Assembly: GCF_000383975.1 (NCBI RefSeq) | Contig: NZ_KB913017.1 | Location: 1,123,133 to 1,187,132, forward strand | Direction: 5' to 3' | From: Natronorubrum tibetense GA33 | GTDB lineage: Archaea; Halobacteriota; Halobacteria; Halobacteriales; Natrialbaceae | Length of the DNA: 64,000 nt | Shown here: positions 1 through 8,197 of the stretch, in pieces | How positions within the stretch are numbered: position 1 is the first letter of the stretch | Layout: each line of letters opens with the position of its first letter | Notes under the pieces: generated by a model | Told to the model about the DNA's origin: nothing | The model's database searches: none | Seen by the model: the letters and a program-made list of their open reading frames with translations, nothing else | Position numbers and translations under genes: made by a program

Positions 1-484
1 TGGCGAGGATACCGACGCCCCACCCCGACACGGCGACGCCGGTCGCCAGGCTTCGACGCCGCTCGAACCACCGCGGCGGCGTCGTGTACGCGACGACGAA
101 CGTGATCCCCATCCCCGCTGCGGCGACGACGCTGTAAGAGGCGAGCACCCAGTAGAACGACGGCGACCGACTCGCGCCGAGCAATCCGACACAGATCAGC
201 GCCGCGGCGAGGACCAGCAACCGCTGCAGTCCGTAGCGATCGACCGCAAAGCCGAGCACTGCGGCTCCGCTGAACGTCACGAGCGATTGGATGCTGAACA
301 CCAGCGAGGTGTTCGCGTAGCTCTGGTCGAACTCCTCGAGAACCGGCCCGAGGAAGACGCTAAAGGAGAACATCGTCCCGGCCGTCATCAGCGACAGGGC
401 GAAACAGCCGACGACGACGAACCACCCGTAGTAGATGTCGGACTCGAGGAGTCGAGCCTGTAGTGGGTTGGTGGCAGTTGACAT
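1..484 (-). CDS. MFS transporter, N-terminal part (runs off the window edge)
   Basis: The reading frame starts with ATG at 484 and stays open to base 1, giving about 161 residues of an integral membrane transporter. The start MSTATNPLQARLLESDIYYG is followed by alternating hydrophobic helices typical of the first five segments of a major facilitator superfamily protein. The loop FAVDRYGLQR after helix 2 fits the MFS A-motif region (consensus GxLaDrxGrr). The style resembles the oxalate/formate or monocarboxylate porter group, but the substrate cannot be told from the N-terminal half. The C-terminal half lies outside the window. Confidence 0.8.
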   Translation of the reverse strand, partial: MSTATNPLQARLLESDIYYGWFVVVGCFALSLMTAGTMFSFSVFLGPVLEEFDQSYANTSLVFSIQSLVTFSGAAVLGFAVDRYGLQRLLVLAAALICVGLLGASRSPSFYWVLASYSVVAAAGMGITFVVAYTTPPRWFERRRSLATGVAVSGWGVGILA

Positions 485-632
485 ACGATACGGTTCCGGG
501 TTCGGACAATAGTCGTCCACGAACCGTACGCTCTTGCCGCTTTTTCGACAGAGACGGCTCAGACGGCGCTCGACAGTGAACGGACGGGCCGCTAGCGAAC
601 AGTACTCGAACGAGCAGCGGCCGCCTGAACAC

Positions 633-1004
633 TCATCGGAGCAGTCGAGCGAGTGTCGACGACAGGCGGTAGCCGATCGAACCGTTCCGGTAGCCGTTCC
701 AGCCCCGCATGCCGCCGGCAAGGGTAGCGGCGTCGTACCCCTCCTCCTCGAGTATCGCAGTCGCTTTTTTCGCGACGATTCCCGCTTTGCAGACCGTGAC
801 GACCGTCTTTCCGTCGGGAATATCGGCGAGCGACTGTCGGAGTACGGTCTCGTCGCCGCGTCGAAGATCGTCGTAGACCGGGACGTTCTGACTGCCGTCG
901 ATGTTGCCGCGCTGGTAGCTCTCACGCGGACGGATATCGAGGACGTACGGTTCCACCCCGTTCGACAGTCTGTCGTCCAGTTCCGGCGGCCTTATCTTGC
1001 TCAT
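633..1004 (-). CDS. Rhodanese-like domain protein
   Basis: A single rhodanese (sulfurtransferase) domain of 123 residues. The CH2A-type motif region VLDIRPRESYQRGNIDGSQN is near residues 21-40, and the active-site loop VCKAGIVA puts the persulfide cysteine at residue 72. The C-terminal segment LAGGMRGWNGY is the usual end of the fold. Such proteins carry sulfane sulfur or regulate by persulfidation in the cytoplasm. I chose the ATG at 1004 because the family begins close to the first strand; an upstream ATG at 1031 would add nine unconserved residues. No operon partner is evident. Confidence 0.85.
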   Translation of the reverse strand: MSKIRPPELDDRLSNGVEPYVLDIRPRESYQRGNIDGSQNVPVYDDLRRGDETVLRQSLADIPDGKTVVTVCKAGIVAKKATAILEEEGYDAATLAGGMRGWNGYRNGSIGYRLSSTLARLLR

Positions 1005-1213
1005 GAGCCCCAATACTCCACAGCCATACAAAACGATACGGATACCGTCTTCAGTTGAGGGCGTGATCTCGCATTCGGACTCGAGTCACCGCCGACAGCT
1101 CAAGAGCGTCCCGATCGAACGGGTCGGGGCTCATACGGTTTACTGCAAGTCATTTCCGGCGCAACCGCCACTCGGGTCGCGGTTGCGCCGGTAAATCGGT
1201 ACAATAATCCGTA

Positions 1214-2431
1214 TCAATCGGCCGAAAGTGGCGGGCGCTCACGCGCTGCGATCCCCGTCGTCAGACGATCCGCCCCTCGCCGCGCTCCAGCGATATTCCC
1301 CGCGAGAGGGCCGACGGAACCTGTCGCTAATGCGCCAGTGACAAACACCGACGATCCGCGTCCGTCCGTCCTGGACCACGCCAGCGTCTCGTCGTCGAGG
1401 ACCGGCATTCCCCGATAGCCGCGCTCGAGGCCGAGTTCCGTCGCGACGCGGTCGACGAACGGATGACCGAAAACGGGGGCAAAACCGGTCGCCAGCACGA
1501 CTCGCGCCGCTGAGAGGCAGCCGCCGTCCTCGAGCAGGAGTCGAACCCGATCGTCGACCTCGCGGGCGGAGCGAACGTCGCCGTAGCGGATCGACAGCGA
1601 GCCGTCGTCGACGGTCGTCTCGAGGCGCTCGAGCAGCGTCGGCGGGACCGTCGCGTCGTTGCGCGCCTCGCGGACGGTTTCGTACCGCTCGCGCGAGCCG
1701 GGCGGGTGTCGGTGGAGATGGCGATCGATGTGATTCCAGTTGATCCAGCGCGGGTCGGCCTCGGTGGTCGCCGCCTCGAGGTCGCGTCTCGCACAGAGCG
1801 TGACGGGTTCGCGGTCGCGTTCGGCGAGACAGGTCGCGAGCTGGGCAGCCGTGACCCCGCCACCGACGACGACGGTATCGTCGGCAGGCGTCTCGGGGTC
1901 GAAGCCGTCCCAGACGTGGGTGATCGAGTCGATGCCGGCGGCCCACGGCGGCGTCCGGTACCGTCCCCCGTGACCGATCGCCAGCACACAGGTTTGGGTC
2001 TGAATGCGAGACTCAGACGTCTCGAGGACGAGCGAGTCCGTCCCGTCCGCCGACCGTCGAATCGATTCGACGGTGGCCCGTCTGTGCAGGTTCTCGAGAT
2101 TAGCACGGTCGATCACGTACTCCGCATAGTCGAGAAACAGCGACAGCGTCGGCCGACGCGGATAGCCCGGCGTCGGCCGGAGCTCATCCGTCCGGTCCCG
2201 TCCCTCGGCGAAGCTCTCGAGGCCGAACGGCTCGGTGCCGACGTGGTGGACGAACGTCGAGCGCAGTTCGTCCATCTCGCACGCGCGGGCCTTCTGCCGG
2301 AATGACTCGAGCAGTCGGTCGTGTGGATCGACGATCAGGAGGTTGTCGTGTTCGAGGTCGGTCTCCTCGAGCAGTCGCTGACAGCAGTACGTGCCGTGGA
2401 TCCCGCCGCCGACGATGACGCACTCGAGCAT
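1214..2431 (-). CDS. FAD/NAD(P)-binding oxidoreductase
   Basis: A 405-residue flavoprotein. Residues 4-13 (CVIVGGGIHG) form the N-terminal FAD-binding Rossmann loop. A second dinucleotide loop, VVVGGGVTAAQ near residues 187-197, fits NAD(P)H binding. The motif LATGFAPVFGHPF near the C-terminus is the ATG motif of flavin monooxygenases and lysine N6-hydroxylase-like enzymes. It most resembles the FAD-NAD(P)-binding group related to SidA/IucD and flavin monooxygenases. No siderophore genes adjoin it, so the substrate is unknown. It is transcribed away from the SHOCT gene at 2604. Confidence 0.8.
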   Translation of the reverse strand: MLECVIVGGGIHGTYCCQRLLEETDLEHDNLLIVDPHDRLLESFRQKARACEMDELRSTFVHHVGTEPFGLESFAEGRDRTDELRPTPGYPRRPTLSLFLDYAEYVIDRANLENLHRRATVESIRRSADGTDSLVLETSESRIQTQTCVLAIGHGGRYRTPPWAAGIDSITHVWDGFDPETPADDTVVVGGGVTAAQLATCLAERDREPVTLCARRDLEAATTEADPRWINWNHIDRHLHRHPPGSRERYETVREARNDATVPPTLLERLETTVDDGSLSIRYGDVRSAREVDDRVRLLLEDGGCLSAARVVLATGFAPVFGHPFVDRVATELGLERGYRGMPVLDDETLAWSRTDGRGSSVFVTGALATGSVGPLAGNIAGARRGADRLTTGIAARERPPLSAD

Positions 2432-2603
2432 CGAGACACGGTATGCCGAGTTATTACTTTACTTCTTCGGATTAATAATAGCTGCTACCAGGGGGACGTC
2501 TGTTGTTACTCGTGCGAACTACTGCAACATCGACACCGGAGGCTGGATTCGGCATCTCTCATCCGGACGGGGGCTTTTTATGTTCGTTCACGAACACGAT
2601 CGT

Positions 2604-3038
2604 ATGACCGGAAGCCGACCACTCGTTCGGGGAGTGACGCCGTCGGTAGCTGTCGTCACCGTCGCCGTACTGGCGACGTTCGTCGCGCTCACGGTGATCA
2701 ACTCCTCGGTCGCGATTATTCTCGCCATCTTCGGCCTGCTGTTCGGCGGCGACCTGCTCAGGGAACTCGCCGAGGCGCTCGACGGCGAGACTGAGCCGGC
2801 AGCCGAGGACGAACCGATACCCGATCACGACGCCGAAGACGCCCTCGAGCGACTGCGCGTTCGCTACGCCGACGGGGAGCTATCCGACGCGGAGTTCGAG
2901 CGTCGACTCGCGGTGCTCCTCGAGACGGAGACCGTCGCGGACGTCGAACGCTATCTCGACGAGGGTACCGCGCCGCCGCCCGCGCAGGAAACCGAAACCG
3001 AGGTCGACCGCGAACTCGAGCGCTCGTCGGGGTCGTGA
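2604..3038 (+). CDS. SHOCT domain membrane protein
   Basis: The product has 144 residues. Two hydrophobic stretches near residues 8-45 suggest a membrane hairpin. A charged linker and a C-terminal SHOCT helix pair (LRVRYADGELSDAEFERRL) follow. SHOCT domains are short oligomerisation modules often attached to membrane or toxin-like proteins. A T-rich box (cttttta, about 2574-2580) lies 25 bases before ATG 2604, which supports a leaderless start there. An in-frame ATG at 2580 falls inside that box and is less likely. It converges with the FeoB-like gene and ends six bases from its stop. Confidence 0.8.
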   Translation: MTGSRPLVRGVTPSVAVVTVAVLATFVALTVINSSVAIILAIFGLLFGGDLLRELAEALDGETEPAAEDEPIPDHDAEDALERLRVRYADGELSDAEFERRLAVLLETETVADVERYLDEGTAPPPAQETETEVDRELERSSGS

Positions 3039-3044
3039 CCAGGA

Positions 3045-4177
3045 TCAGAACAGCAGCCGCCCGCCCCACGCGATGACGAGTGCGAACCCGATCGCGGCGA
3101 CGGCCTGTCGAGCGAGCATCGTCGCGACGAACCGGGTCGAGACCTCCCGTGCGACCGTGATCACGGGCACGTTGCAGCCGAATCCCATGACGACGCGGAC
3201 GAGGTCCCGACCGGTGAGACCGACCCGTCGCATGACCGGGTGGAGCGCGGTCGTCACCCGCATCGTGAGCCCGCTGGCTGAGTACGCTCGGATAAAGAGC
3301 GCGAAGATGAGCATCGTCGGCAGGGCCCAGACGAACAGGAACGGCCCCATCGAGAGCAGGCCGTAGCCCCCGCCCAGCACGGCCGCGAGCGGCCCTGGTA
3401 GCGTTTCCGTCCAGTCGATCGCGGGCTCGAGTGCGCTCCCCACGATCGGGTCGAGTTCGCCCGCGACGGTGTTTGCGAACCAGACGGCGACGGCGGCGGG
3501 AGCCAGGAGCACGAGCGCGCTCACGACCGGGCCGAGAACCGGCCGCTCGAAGATCCGTGCAGGTGGCTCGATCTGCCAGCCCGTTTGAACGCCGGTTTCG
3601 CCGGGCAGTTTGCCGCCGGCAGAAGAGGTACTCGAGTGCCGAATCGCGGCCAGCACGTCGCGGCCGTCGGCCGCCAGCGCCGAGTAGTCGACCGCCGCGC
3701 CGTCGGTCTCGGTTCGGACGCCGCCGTCCGCCGCGACGCGATCGAGGGCTCGCGCGTCGACGGGCATCACGGGGACCGCGAGGTCGGACTCGAGGTCCGC
3801 GATCACCCCTCTGGCCTCGTCGACCGCCTCGACTCGATCCCAGTGGGTGACGACCACCGCACCCCCCGTCCCTCCACGAGCGGCAGAAGATCGTCGAGGT
3901 CCCGGTCGAGATCGGTCGCCGGAACGACGAGCACGACCGTTTCAGCCCGATCGAGGCTGTCCAACGCCTTCCGCGTCGTCTCGGTATCCGCCTCGAGCGT
4001 GATCCCGGGAGTGTCGACGATCTCGAGGTCGTCCGTTCGGTAGACCTCGCTCGAGACCGTCGACCCGCCGACGTTCTCGTCGGCCGGGGCAGCGCCCGTA
4101 AGCCCCGCCGCGAGCGCCGACTTCCCGACACTCTCCTTGCCGATCAGCACGACCCGTTCGCGGTCCGTATCAGTCAT
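3045..4177 (-). pseudogene. FeoB-like GTPase-permease, broken by a one-base frameshift
   Basis: Two overlapping minus-strand frames together encode one protein. The first (4177 to about 3868) is a G domain with the P-loop GKESVGKS and switch DTPG. The second (to 3045) continues with VVVTHWDRVE in the G4 position, a linker, and membrane helices ending in the gate-like motif MGFGCNVPVI. The join is a run of six C at 3862-3867 on the plus strand; a seventh C would restore one frame of about 377 codons. FeoB takes up ferrous iron across the membrane, but full FeoB is about 600 residues or more. This protein lacks the second gate half, so it is a short form even if repaired. It may be a true lesion or a sequencing slip. 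Confidence 0.75.
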
Positions 4178-4314
4178 TCAGCGCTGTTCCCCCGTTTCCG
4201 ACGGCGGCGCGTGACTCTCGGTGCATTCTCGACCGGGTATCGCCACGCCAATTTAATAATACTACCGTCTAAGATAATAACTAATAATAGATTGGGAGTA
4301 CCACTGTTAACCGA

Positions 4315-4480
4315 ATGCCCGACAACTCGATTCCTGTTACGGTACTGTCCGGGATCCTCAGCGCCGGCAAGACGACGCGGCCGAGAGGGCAGACACGGAC
4401 GACGCAGCCGAGGGGCGGAAACCGACGACGAGCACGAACACGATCACGACACGACGGAGGAACTGGGCATTGTGGACTGA
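4315..4480 (+). pseudogene. Remnant of a CobW/COG0523-type GTPase
   Basis: The frame from ATG 4315 encodes MPDNSIPVTVLSGILSAGKTT. This matches the N-terminus of CobW-family metallochaperone GTPases: a strand followed by the P-loop consensus SGxLGAGKTT. Directly after KTT the similarity stops. A different frame then gives an acidic His-rich tail, ETDDEHEHDHDTTEELGIVD, ending at 4480, like the metal-binding C-terminal tail of these proteins. About 300 internal codons and the frame are therefore lost. The family delivers zinc or other metals to target enzymes. The intact small gene at 4493 follows immediately. Confidence 0.6.
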
Positions 4481-4492
4481 GACGAACCCACC

Positions 4493-4729
4493 ATGACTGA
4501 CGGGAACACGGACTCCGACACCGACTCGAGTACAGATACCGACACGACGCCGCTCGGTCCGCAGTCGGACGACGGCGACGTCTCGCCGTGCTATCGGGCC
4601 TACGTCGAACGCAACGACCACCGGCCGGACGTCTGTACCATCTATTCGGCGGTAACCGCCGGTTCGATCGAGGAGACGTGGATCAGGGCGAACGGCTCGG
4701 CGTTCGTCTCTCGAGACGAGGTCCGATAG
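4493..4729 (+). CDS. Small haloarchaeal protein, DUF7511-like
   Basis: A 78-residue acidic protein. The N-terminal 25 residues are a low-complexity Asp/Ser/Thr linker. The folded part has the pattern CTIYSAV...EETWIRANGSAFVSRDEVR, which I recognise as the haloarchaeal DUF7511 style. No catalytic motif is visible and the function is unknown. It starts 13 bases after the CobW remnant, so it was probably in one transcript with it. That association hints at a metal-related role, which is inference only. Confidence 0.65.
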   Translation: MTDGNTDSDTDSSTDTDTTPLGPQSDDGDVSPCYRAYVERNDHRPDVCTIYSAVTAGSIEETWIRANGSAFVSRDEVR

Positions 4730-4859
4730 CGGCCGTTCGAAGGTCGTCCGGGTGCCAGGAGCCGACGGACTGTCGATCGATGTCGTCGCACGTTCGACCG
4801 TTGCCGGCACTGTAGCGCTTGTGCTTTTTGTACCTGTGCGTCGTAAGTCGATACTGGCC

Positions 4860-5012
4860 ATGTCCTACACCTGTTCGACCTGTGACGACTCGTTCCAGTC
4901 CGCTGCCGGCGTCACCCAGCACGTCGCGCTTCACCACAACACCTGCGCCGTCTGTGACGACTCGTTCGACGAGACCGACGAACTCCGCGAGCACGTTCAC
5001 GAAACGCACTGA
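4860..5012 (+). CDS. Small C2H2 zinc-finger protein
   Basis: A 50-residue protein that is almost entirely two zinc fingers. The first is CSTCDDSFQSAAGVTQH and a following His pair. The second is CAVCDDSFDETDELREH followed four residues later by His. Both follow the C-x2-C-x12-H-x3-5-H pattern. Single- and double-finger proteins of this size are common in haloarchaea and are thought to bind DNA or protein. I chose ATG 4860 because it directly precedes the first finger; the frame upstream looks non-coding. It is too short for most gene callers. Confidence 0.75.
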   Translation: MSYTCSTCDDSFQSAAGVTQHVALHHNTCAVCDDSFDETDELREHVHETH

Positions 5013-5140
5013 CGATCGAGTGAAACACCAACGAGCGACCCGCTGACGACCGACTGCGGTACCACTCCGTCACCGATTTCCGCGGACGCCGAAGCCCCTA
5101 TCGTGGATCGTGTCGACCGTTTCGGTTCTCTCCCCCCTTC

Positions 5141-6469
5141 TCAACAGTCGCAGTACTCCGGCTCGCAGCATTCGAGGTCCTCAAGGACCATCTGTTTCTC
5201 GCGATAGGCCTCGAGCGGTTCGGTGTCGACGCCGAGTCGATCACCGACGGTTTCGGCGACGACGGCGAACCGCTGGCGGAACTTGTAGATGAAGCAGAAC
5301 TGCTGGCCGTTGTGAGCAACCTGCGGGCCGACGAGGAACAGTCCCGGTGTCTCGGTCGACTCGCCGCGGTCGGTGAGGTCGGGACATCCGCTGTCGTCGA
5401 ACGCAAACCGGTCGTCGACGAGCGAGAGACCCCCCACGAATCCCGTCGCGAGGATCGGTGGCGTGCTCGAGCGAACCCGATCGCCGTCCTCGGTAACGAC
5501 GGCGTACCCGTCGCTATCGAGATCGATATCGGACTCCGCCGGCGAGGCTTGTTTGATTCGCTCGACGCGCGCGTCGGTGACGAGGTCGATCGGTCGGCCG
5601 GCCTCGAGCGCCGACTCGAGTCGTTCCGTCGTTCGGGGCGATAGCACCTCGCTGGGATCGGGGCTGCGGTACTGCTACGGGCCGTCGTCGTCCAGTACGG
5701 TGACCGAGAGCCCGGCATCGGCCAGGCCGAGTGCGGCATCGATGCCGCTCTCCGCGCCGCCGATGATCACGACGTCGTCCGCGGCGGGGGTCGCGACACC
5801 GGCGCCGTCGGCCGCGACCGGTGACGACGATGACGGTTCCTCCGACTCCACCTCGGTGTCGGAACCGGGGGTTGCAGCGTCGGAATCGATCGAGTGTCGC
5901 TCAGCGTGGGCCGACCACGAATCGATCGTCGACACGTGAACCGCGTGGGACGCGCCCGGAATCGATCCGCTCGAGGGGTACTGGTACTGCCCCGCTGCCC
6001 AGACGACGTACCGAGCGGTAACGGATCCCTGGCTGGTCTCGAGTGTAAACCCGCCCCGGTTCGAGCCGCCAGTTCCGTCGGGTTCGTCTCCGCGTTGCTC
6101 GTCCGCGGACCCGTCGTCGGGAACGACGGCCTTGACGTCGACGCCGGTCTCGATCGGGAGCTCGTGAAACTCCGCGACCGCCTCGAGGTAGTCGGCGTAC
6201 TGATCGCCGGTCGGGTGCTCGCGGTCCAGCGCGAGCGCGGGCGACGTATCGAGCGTGATCGCGTTCAGATCGCGCACGCCGAAGGCGTTGGCCGGAAACG
6301 ACGGCGTCAGGAGTCGCATCTCGTCGGGCCACTGTCGGAACGAGGAACCGATACGGTCGTGCTCGAAGACGGCGTACTCGAGGTCGAGGCGTTCGAACCC
6401 CACTGCAGCCCCGATTCCGGCGGGGCCAGCACCGACGATCGCGACATCGATGGTTCGTGGGAGCGTCAT
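5141..6469 (-). pseudogene. Flavin monooxygenase-like oxidoreductase interrupted by an in-frame TAG
   Basis: One reading frame of 443 codons runs from ATG 6469 to the stop at 5141, with a single TAG at 5675-5677 after residue 264. The N-terminal part has the FAD loop AIVGAGPAGIG (about residues 10-20) and a second dinucleotide loop VVIIGGAESGID (about 231-242). After the stop the same frame continues QYRSPDPSEVLSPRTTERL, with LATGFVGGL and the Cys-rich end CCEPEYCDC. Both halves are needed for the fold. The TAG is one base from TGG, and a tryptophan fits the context. A true nonsense mutation is the simplest reading; readthrough or a sequencing error is possible. Confidence 0.8.
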
Positions 6470-6658
6470 TCGGTGCTAGCAACAGCCCCACCCTCATTAA
6501 TAACTTTGGTGGAGATGTTGCTAATTATGGCCAAATATTCAATTCGGAATAGTACCGTCCCGTTCTCAGGAAGATCTACGGAAAGCAGGACTTTTGACTA
6601 CAGGTAGACTCAAACTCGTACTGATGACTCCCTATTCGCCCGAGCGGAGGTGGCTGCG

Positions 6659-7609
6659 ATGACGACCGATATCACCGAAATCACCGTGATCGGGGACGAC
6701 GACACCGGGCTCATCGCCCGGGTGACGAGCCTCCTGTTCGAGCGCGGAATCAATATCGAGGATCTTGATCAGGCCGTCCGCGACGGCGTCTTCCGCATGT
6801 ATCTCGCCGTCGACACCTCCGAGATGGTCTGTACAGAGGAGACGCTCCGCGAGGACCTCTCCGAACTCGGCGACGACCTCGGTCTCGACGTTCAGGTCCG
6901 GTTCCCAGCCGACCGCGATAGCCAGCAGATCGCCGTCCTGGTCACGAAGGAGAGCCACTGCCTCGAGGCGATGTTCGAGGCGTGGGCCAACGACGAACTC
7001 GGCGCGGACATCGGGGTCGTCATCGGGAACCACGACGACCTCCAGCCGCTGGCCGAACACTACGACGTCCCCTTCCACGACATCGGCGACGAGGGCGGAC
7101 AGCAGAACGAGGACGAACTCCTCGAACTCCTCGCCGAGTACGACGTCGATCTGATCGTCCTCGCGCGGTACATGCGCATCCTCAGCCCCAACGTGGTCTT
7201 TCGCTACGAGGACCGTATTATCAACGTCCACCCGTCGCTACTGCCCGCGTTCCCCGGCGCGGAGGCGTACCGGCAGGCAATCGAGGAGGGCGTCCGCGTG
7301 GCCGGTGTCACTGCTCACTACGTGACCACCGATCTCGATCAGGGACCGGTCATCACCCAGCGCGCGTTCGACGTCCCCGACGACGCCGAGCTAGACGACA
7401 TGAAACACCGGGGCCAGCCCCTCGAGGCGGACGCCCTGCTCGAGGCCGTGAAACTCCACCTGAACGGCGACGTCTCGGTCCACCGCGGCCGGACGTCGGT
7501 CCGGGAGAACGGCGAGGAGTACCAGCTCGGCCTGCCCGACGAAATCGACGAATTCACGCCGGACCGCCCGGTCGACGGGATCGGGAGCGTCGTCGCGAAC
7601 AACCAGTAA
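6659..7609 (+). CDS. purU: Formyltetrahydrofolate deformylase
   Basis: A 316-residue enzyme that hydrolyses 10-formyl-THF to formate and THF, supplying formate or balancing one-carbon units. Residues 1-80 form an ACT domain. The formyltransferase fold follows, with IGNHDDL at 122-128, the substrate loop NVHPSLLPAFPGA at 189-201, His220 in VTAHYV and Asp226 in TDLDQGPV. The C-terminal 30-40 residues are a haloarchaeal extension. I chose ATG 6659 because GGAGGTG (6646-6652) sits at Shine-Dalgarno distance; an in-frame GTG at 6650 overlaps that site. In haloarchaea PurU often works alongside purine synthesis enzymes such as PurC (11997). Confidence 0.93.
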   Translation: MTTDITEITVIGDDDTGLIARVTSLLFERGINIEDLDQAVRDGVFRMYLAVDTSEMVCTEETLREDLSELGDDLGLDVQVRFPADRDSQQIAVLVTKESHCLEAMFEAWANDELGADIGVVIGNHDDLQPLAEHYDVPFHDIGDEGGQQNEDELLELLAEYDVDLIVLARYMRILSPNVVFRYEDRIINVHPSLLPAFPGAEAYRQAIEEGVRVAGVTAHYVTTDLDQGPVITQRAFDVPDDAELDDMKHRGQPLEADALLEAVKLHLNGDVSVHRGRTSVRENGEEYQLGLPDEIDEFTPDRPVDGIGSVVANNQ

Positions 7610-7622
7610 CCGGTCTCTTCGA

Positions 7623-7710
7623 CTAGTACCGTTCCAAACGTCGACTGATGGGGCGAATCGGACCACACCACAGGATTCGCCCCATCAGTTCAGATTTGGA
7701 CCGCCACTAG
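7623..7710. repeat. Long imperfect hairpin, 88 bases
   Basis: An inverted repeat with a perfect inner stem of 15 pairs (ctgatggggcgaatc at 7645-7659 with its complement at 7674-7688) around a 14-base loop. Outer pairing is imperfect, through tccaaa/tttgga out to ctagt/actag at the ends. It lies 13 bases after purU and before the convergent small gene at 7739. It could act as a two-sided terminator, or it could be a miniature inverted-repeat element. Confidence 0.75.
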
Positions 7711-7738
7711 ATTCGACGGGGAAGTTCCCCCACCCTCT

Positions 7739-7921
7739 CTACATCCGTTCGTTGCGGTTGACCGACGACTCCCAACTCTCGAGGCAGTCGTCGCTACAGA
7801 AGTGCTGGTAGACCGTCTCGCCGTTCTCGAGCGTCGTGACGACGCGTTGCTCGGAAGACGATGCTACGGGGTCGCCACACGTTCGGCACTCGGGTGAGTC
7901 CTCGTCCGTCGAATCGGCCAT
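7739..7921 (-). CDS. Small zinc-ribbon protein (DUF7576-like)
   Basis: A 60-residue protein with two cysteine pairs, CRTCG near residue 12 and CSDDC near residue 42, separated by a short beta-rich stretch (RVVTTLENGETVYQHF). This is the pattern of a treble-clef or TRASH/MYM-like zinc finger ending in the ESW segment, and it resembles the haloarchaeal DUF7576 family. I chose ATG 7921 because the frame upstream is basic and unlike a haloarchaeal protein. The role is unknown; such proteins are probably zinc-dependent adaptors. It is flanked on both sides by long hairpins. Confidence 0.65.
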   Translation of the reverse strand: MADSTDEDSPECRTCGDPVASSSEQRVVTTLENGETVYQHFCSDDCLESWESSVNRNERM

Positions 7922-8071
7922 TATGTGTTCGAAGGGACAAGAGCCACTTGAACGAACCTGTTGCGGCGGAATCGGCCACGGTCGAGCGGGTGTTCGCGTT
8001 CGGGACGGATCCGTCGCGCGTCGGTGAGCAGCGACGTGAGGGTGGAGTCGGCGCGTCACAATCGGTCCAGA

Positions 8072-8167
8072 GTGATATAGTAACAACTGCAACTATTTAC
8101 ACACTGATCGCACAGCTGTCGTGCGATCAGGTGTGCATTGACTTGCAGTGGCTACTATAGTTATCAC
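8072..8167. repeat. Long imperfect palindrome, 96 bases, possible MITE
   Basis: The perfect core ctgatcgcac / gtgcgatcag (8104-8113 and 8121-8130) surrounds the loop agctgtc. The two flanks keep pairing outward with mismatches and bulges, for example actgcaa/ttgcagt and tagta/tacta, to the ends gtgata (8072) and tatcac (8167). About 40 bases on each side therefore form one imperfect inverted repeat. It lies just before the crotonase gene, so it may carry regulatory sites. I recognise the core as similar to dispersed intergenic repeats of Natrinema-type genomes, from memory only. Confidence 0.7.
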
Positions 8168-8197
8168 GCTACGGGACGAACCACGAACAGACCTCGT

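Noticed and set aside
2758-4131. 457-residue Arg-rich open frame
   Set aside because: Its composition is extremely Arg/Ser-rich and basic, unlike haloarchaeal proteins, and it overlaps the FeoB-like gene in another frame.
5675-5677. Pyrrolysine at TAG in the flavoprotein gene
   Set aside because: No pyl genes are visible, and haloarchaea are not known to use pyrrolysine in general; a TGG to TAG change is simpler.
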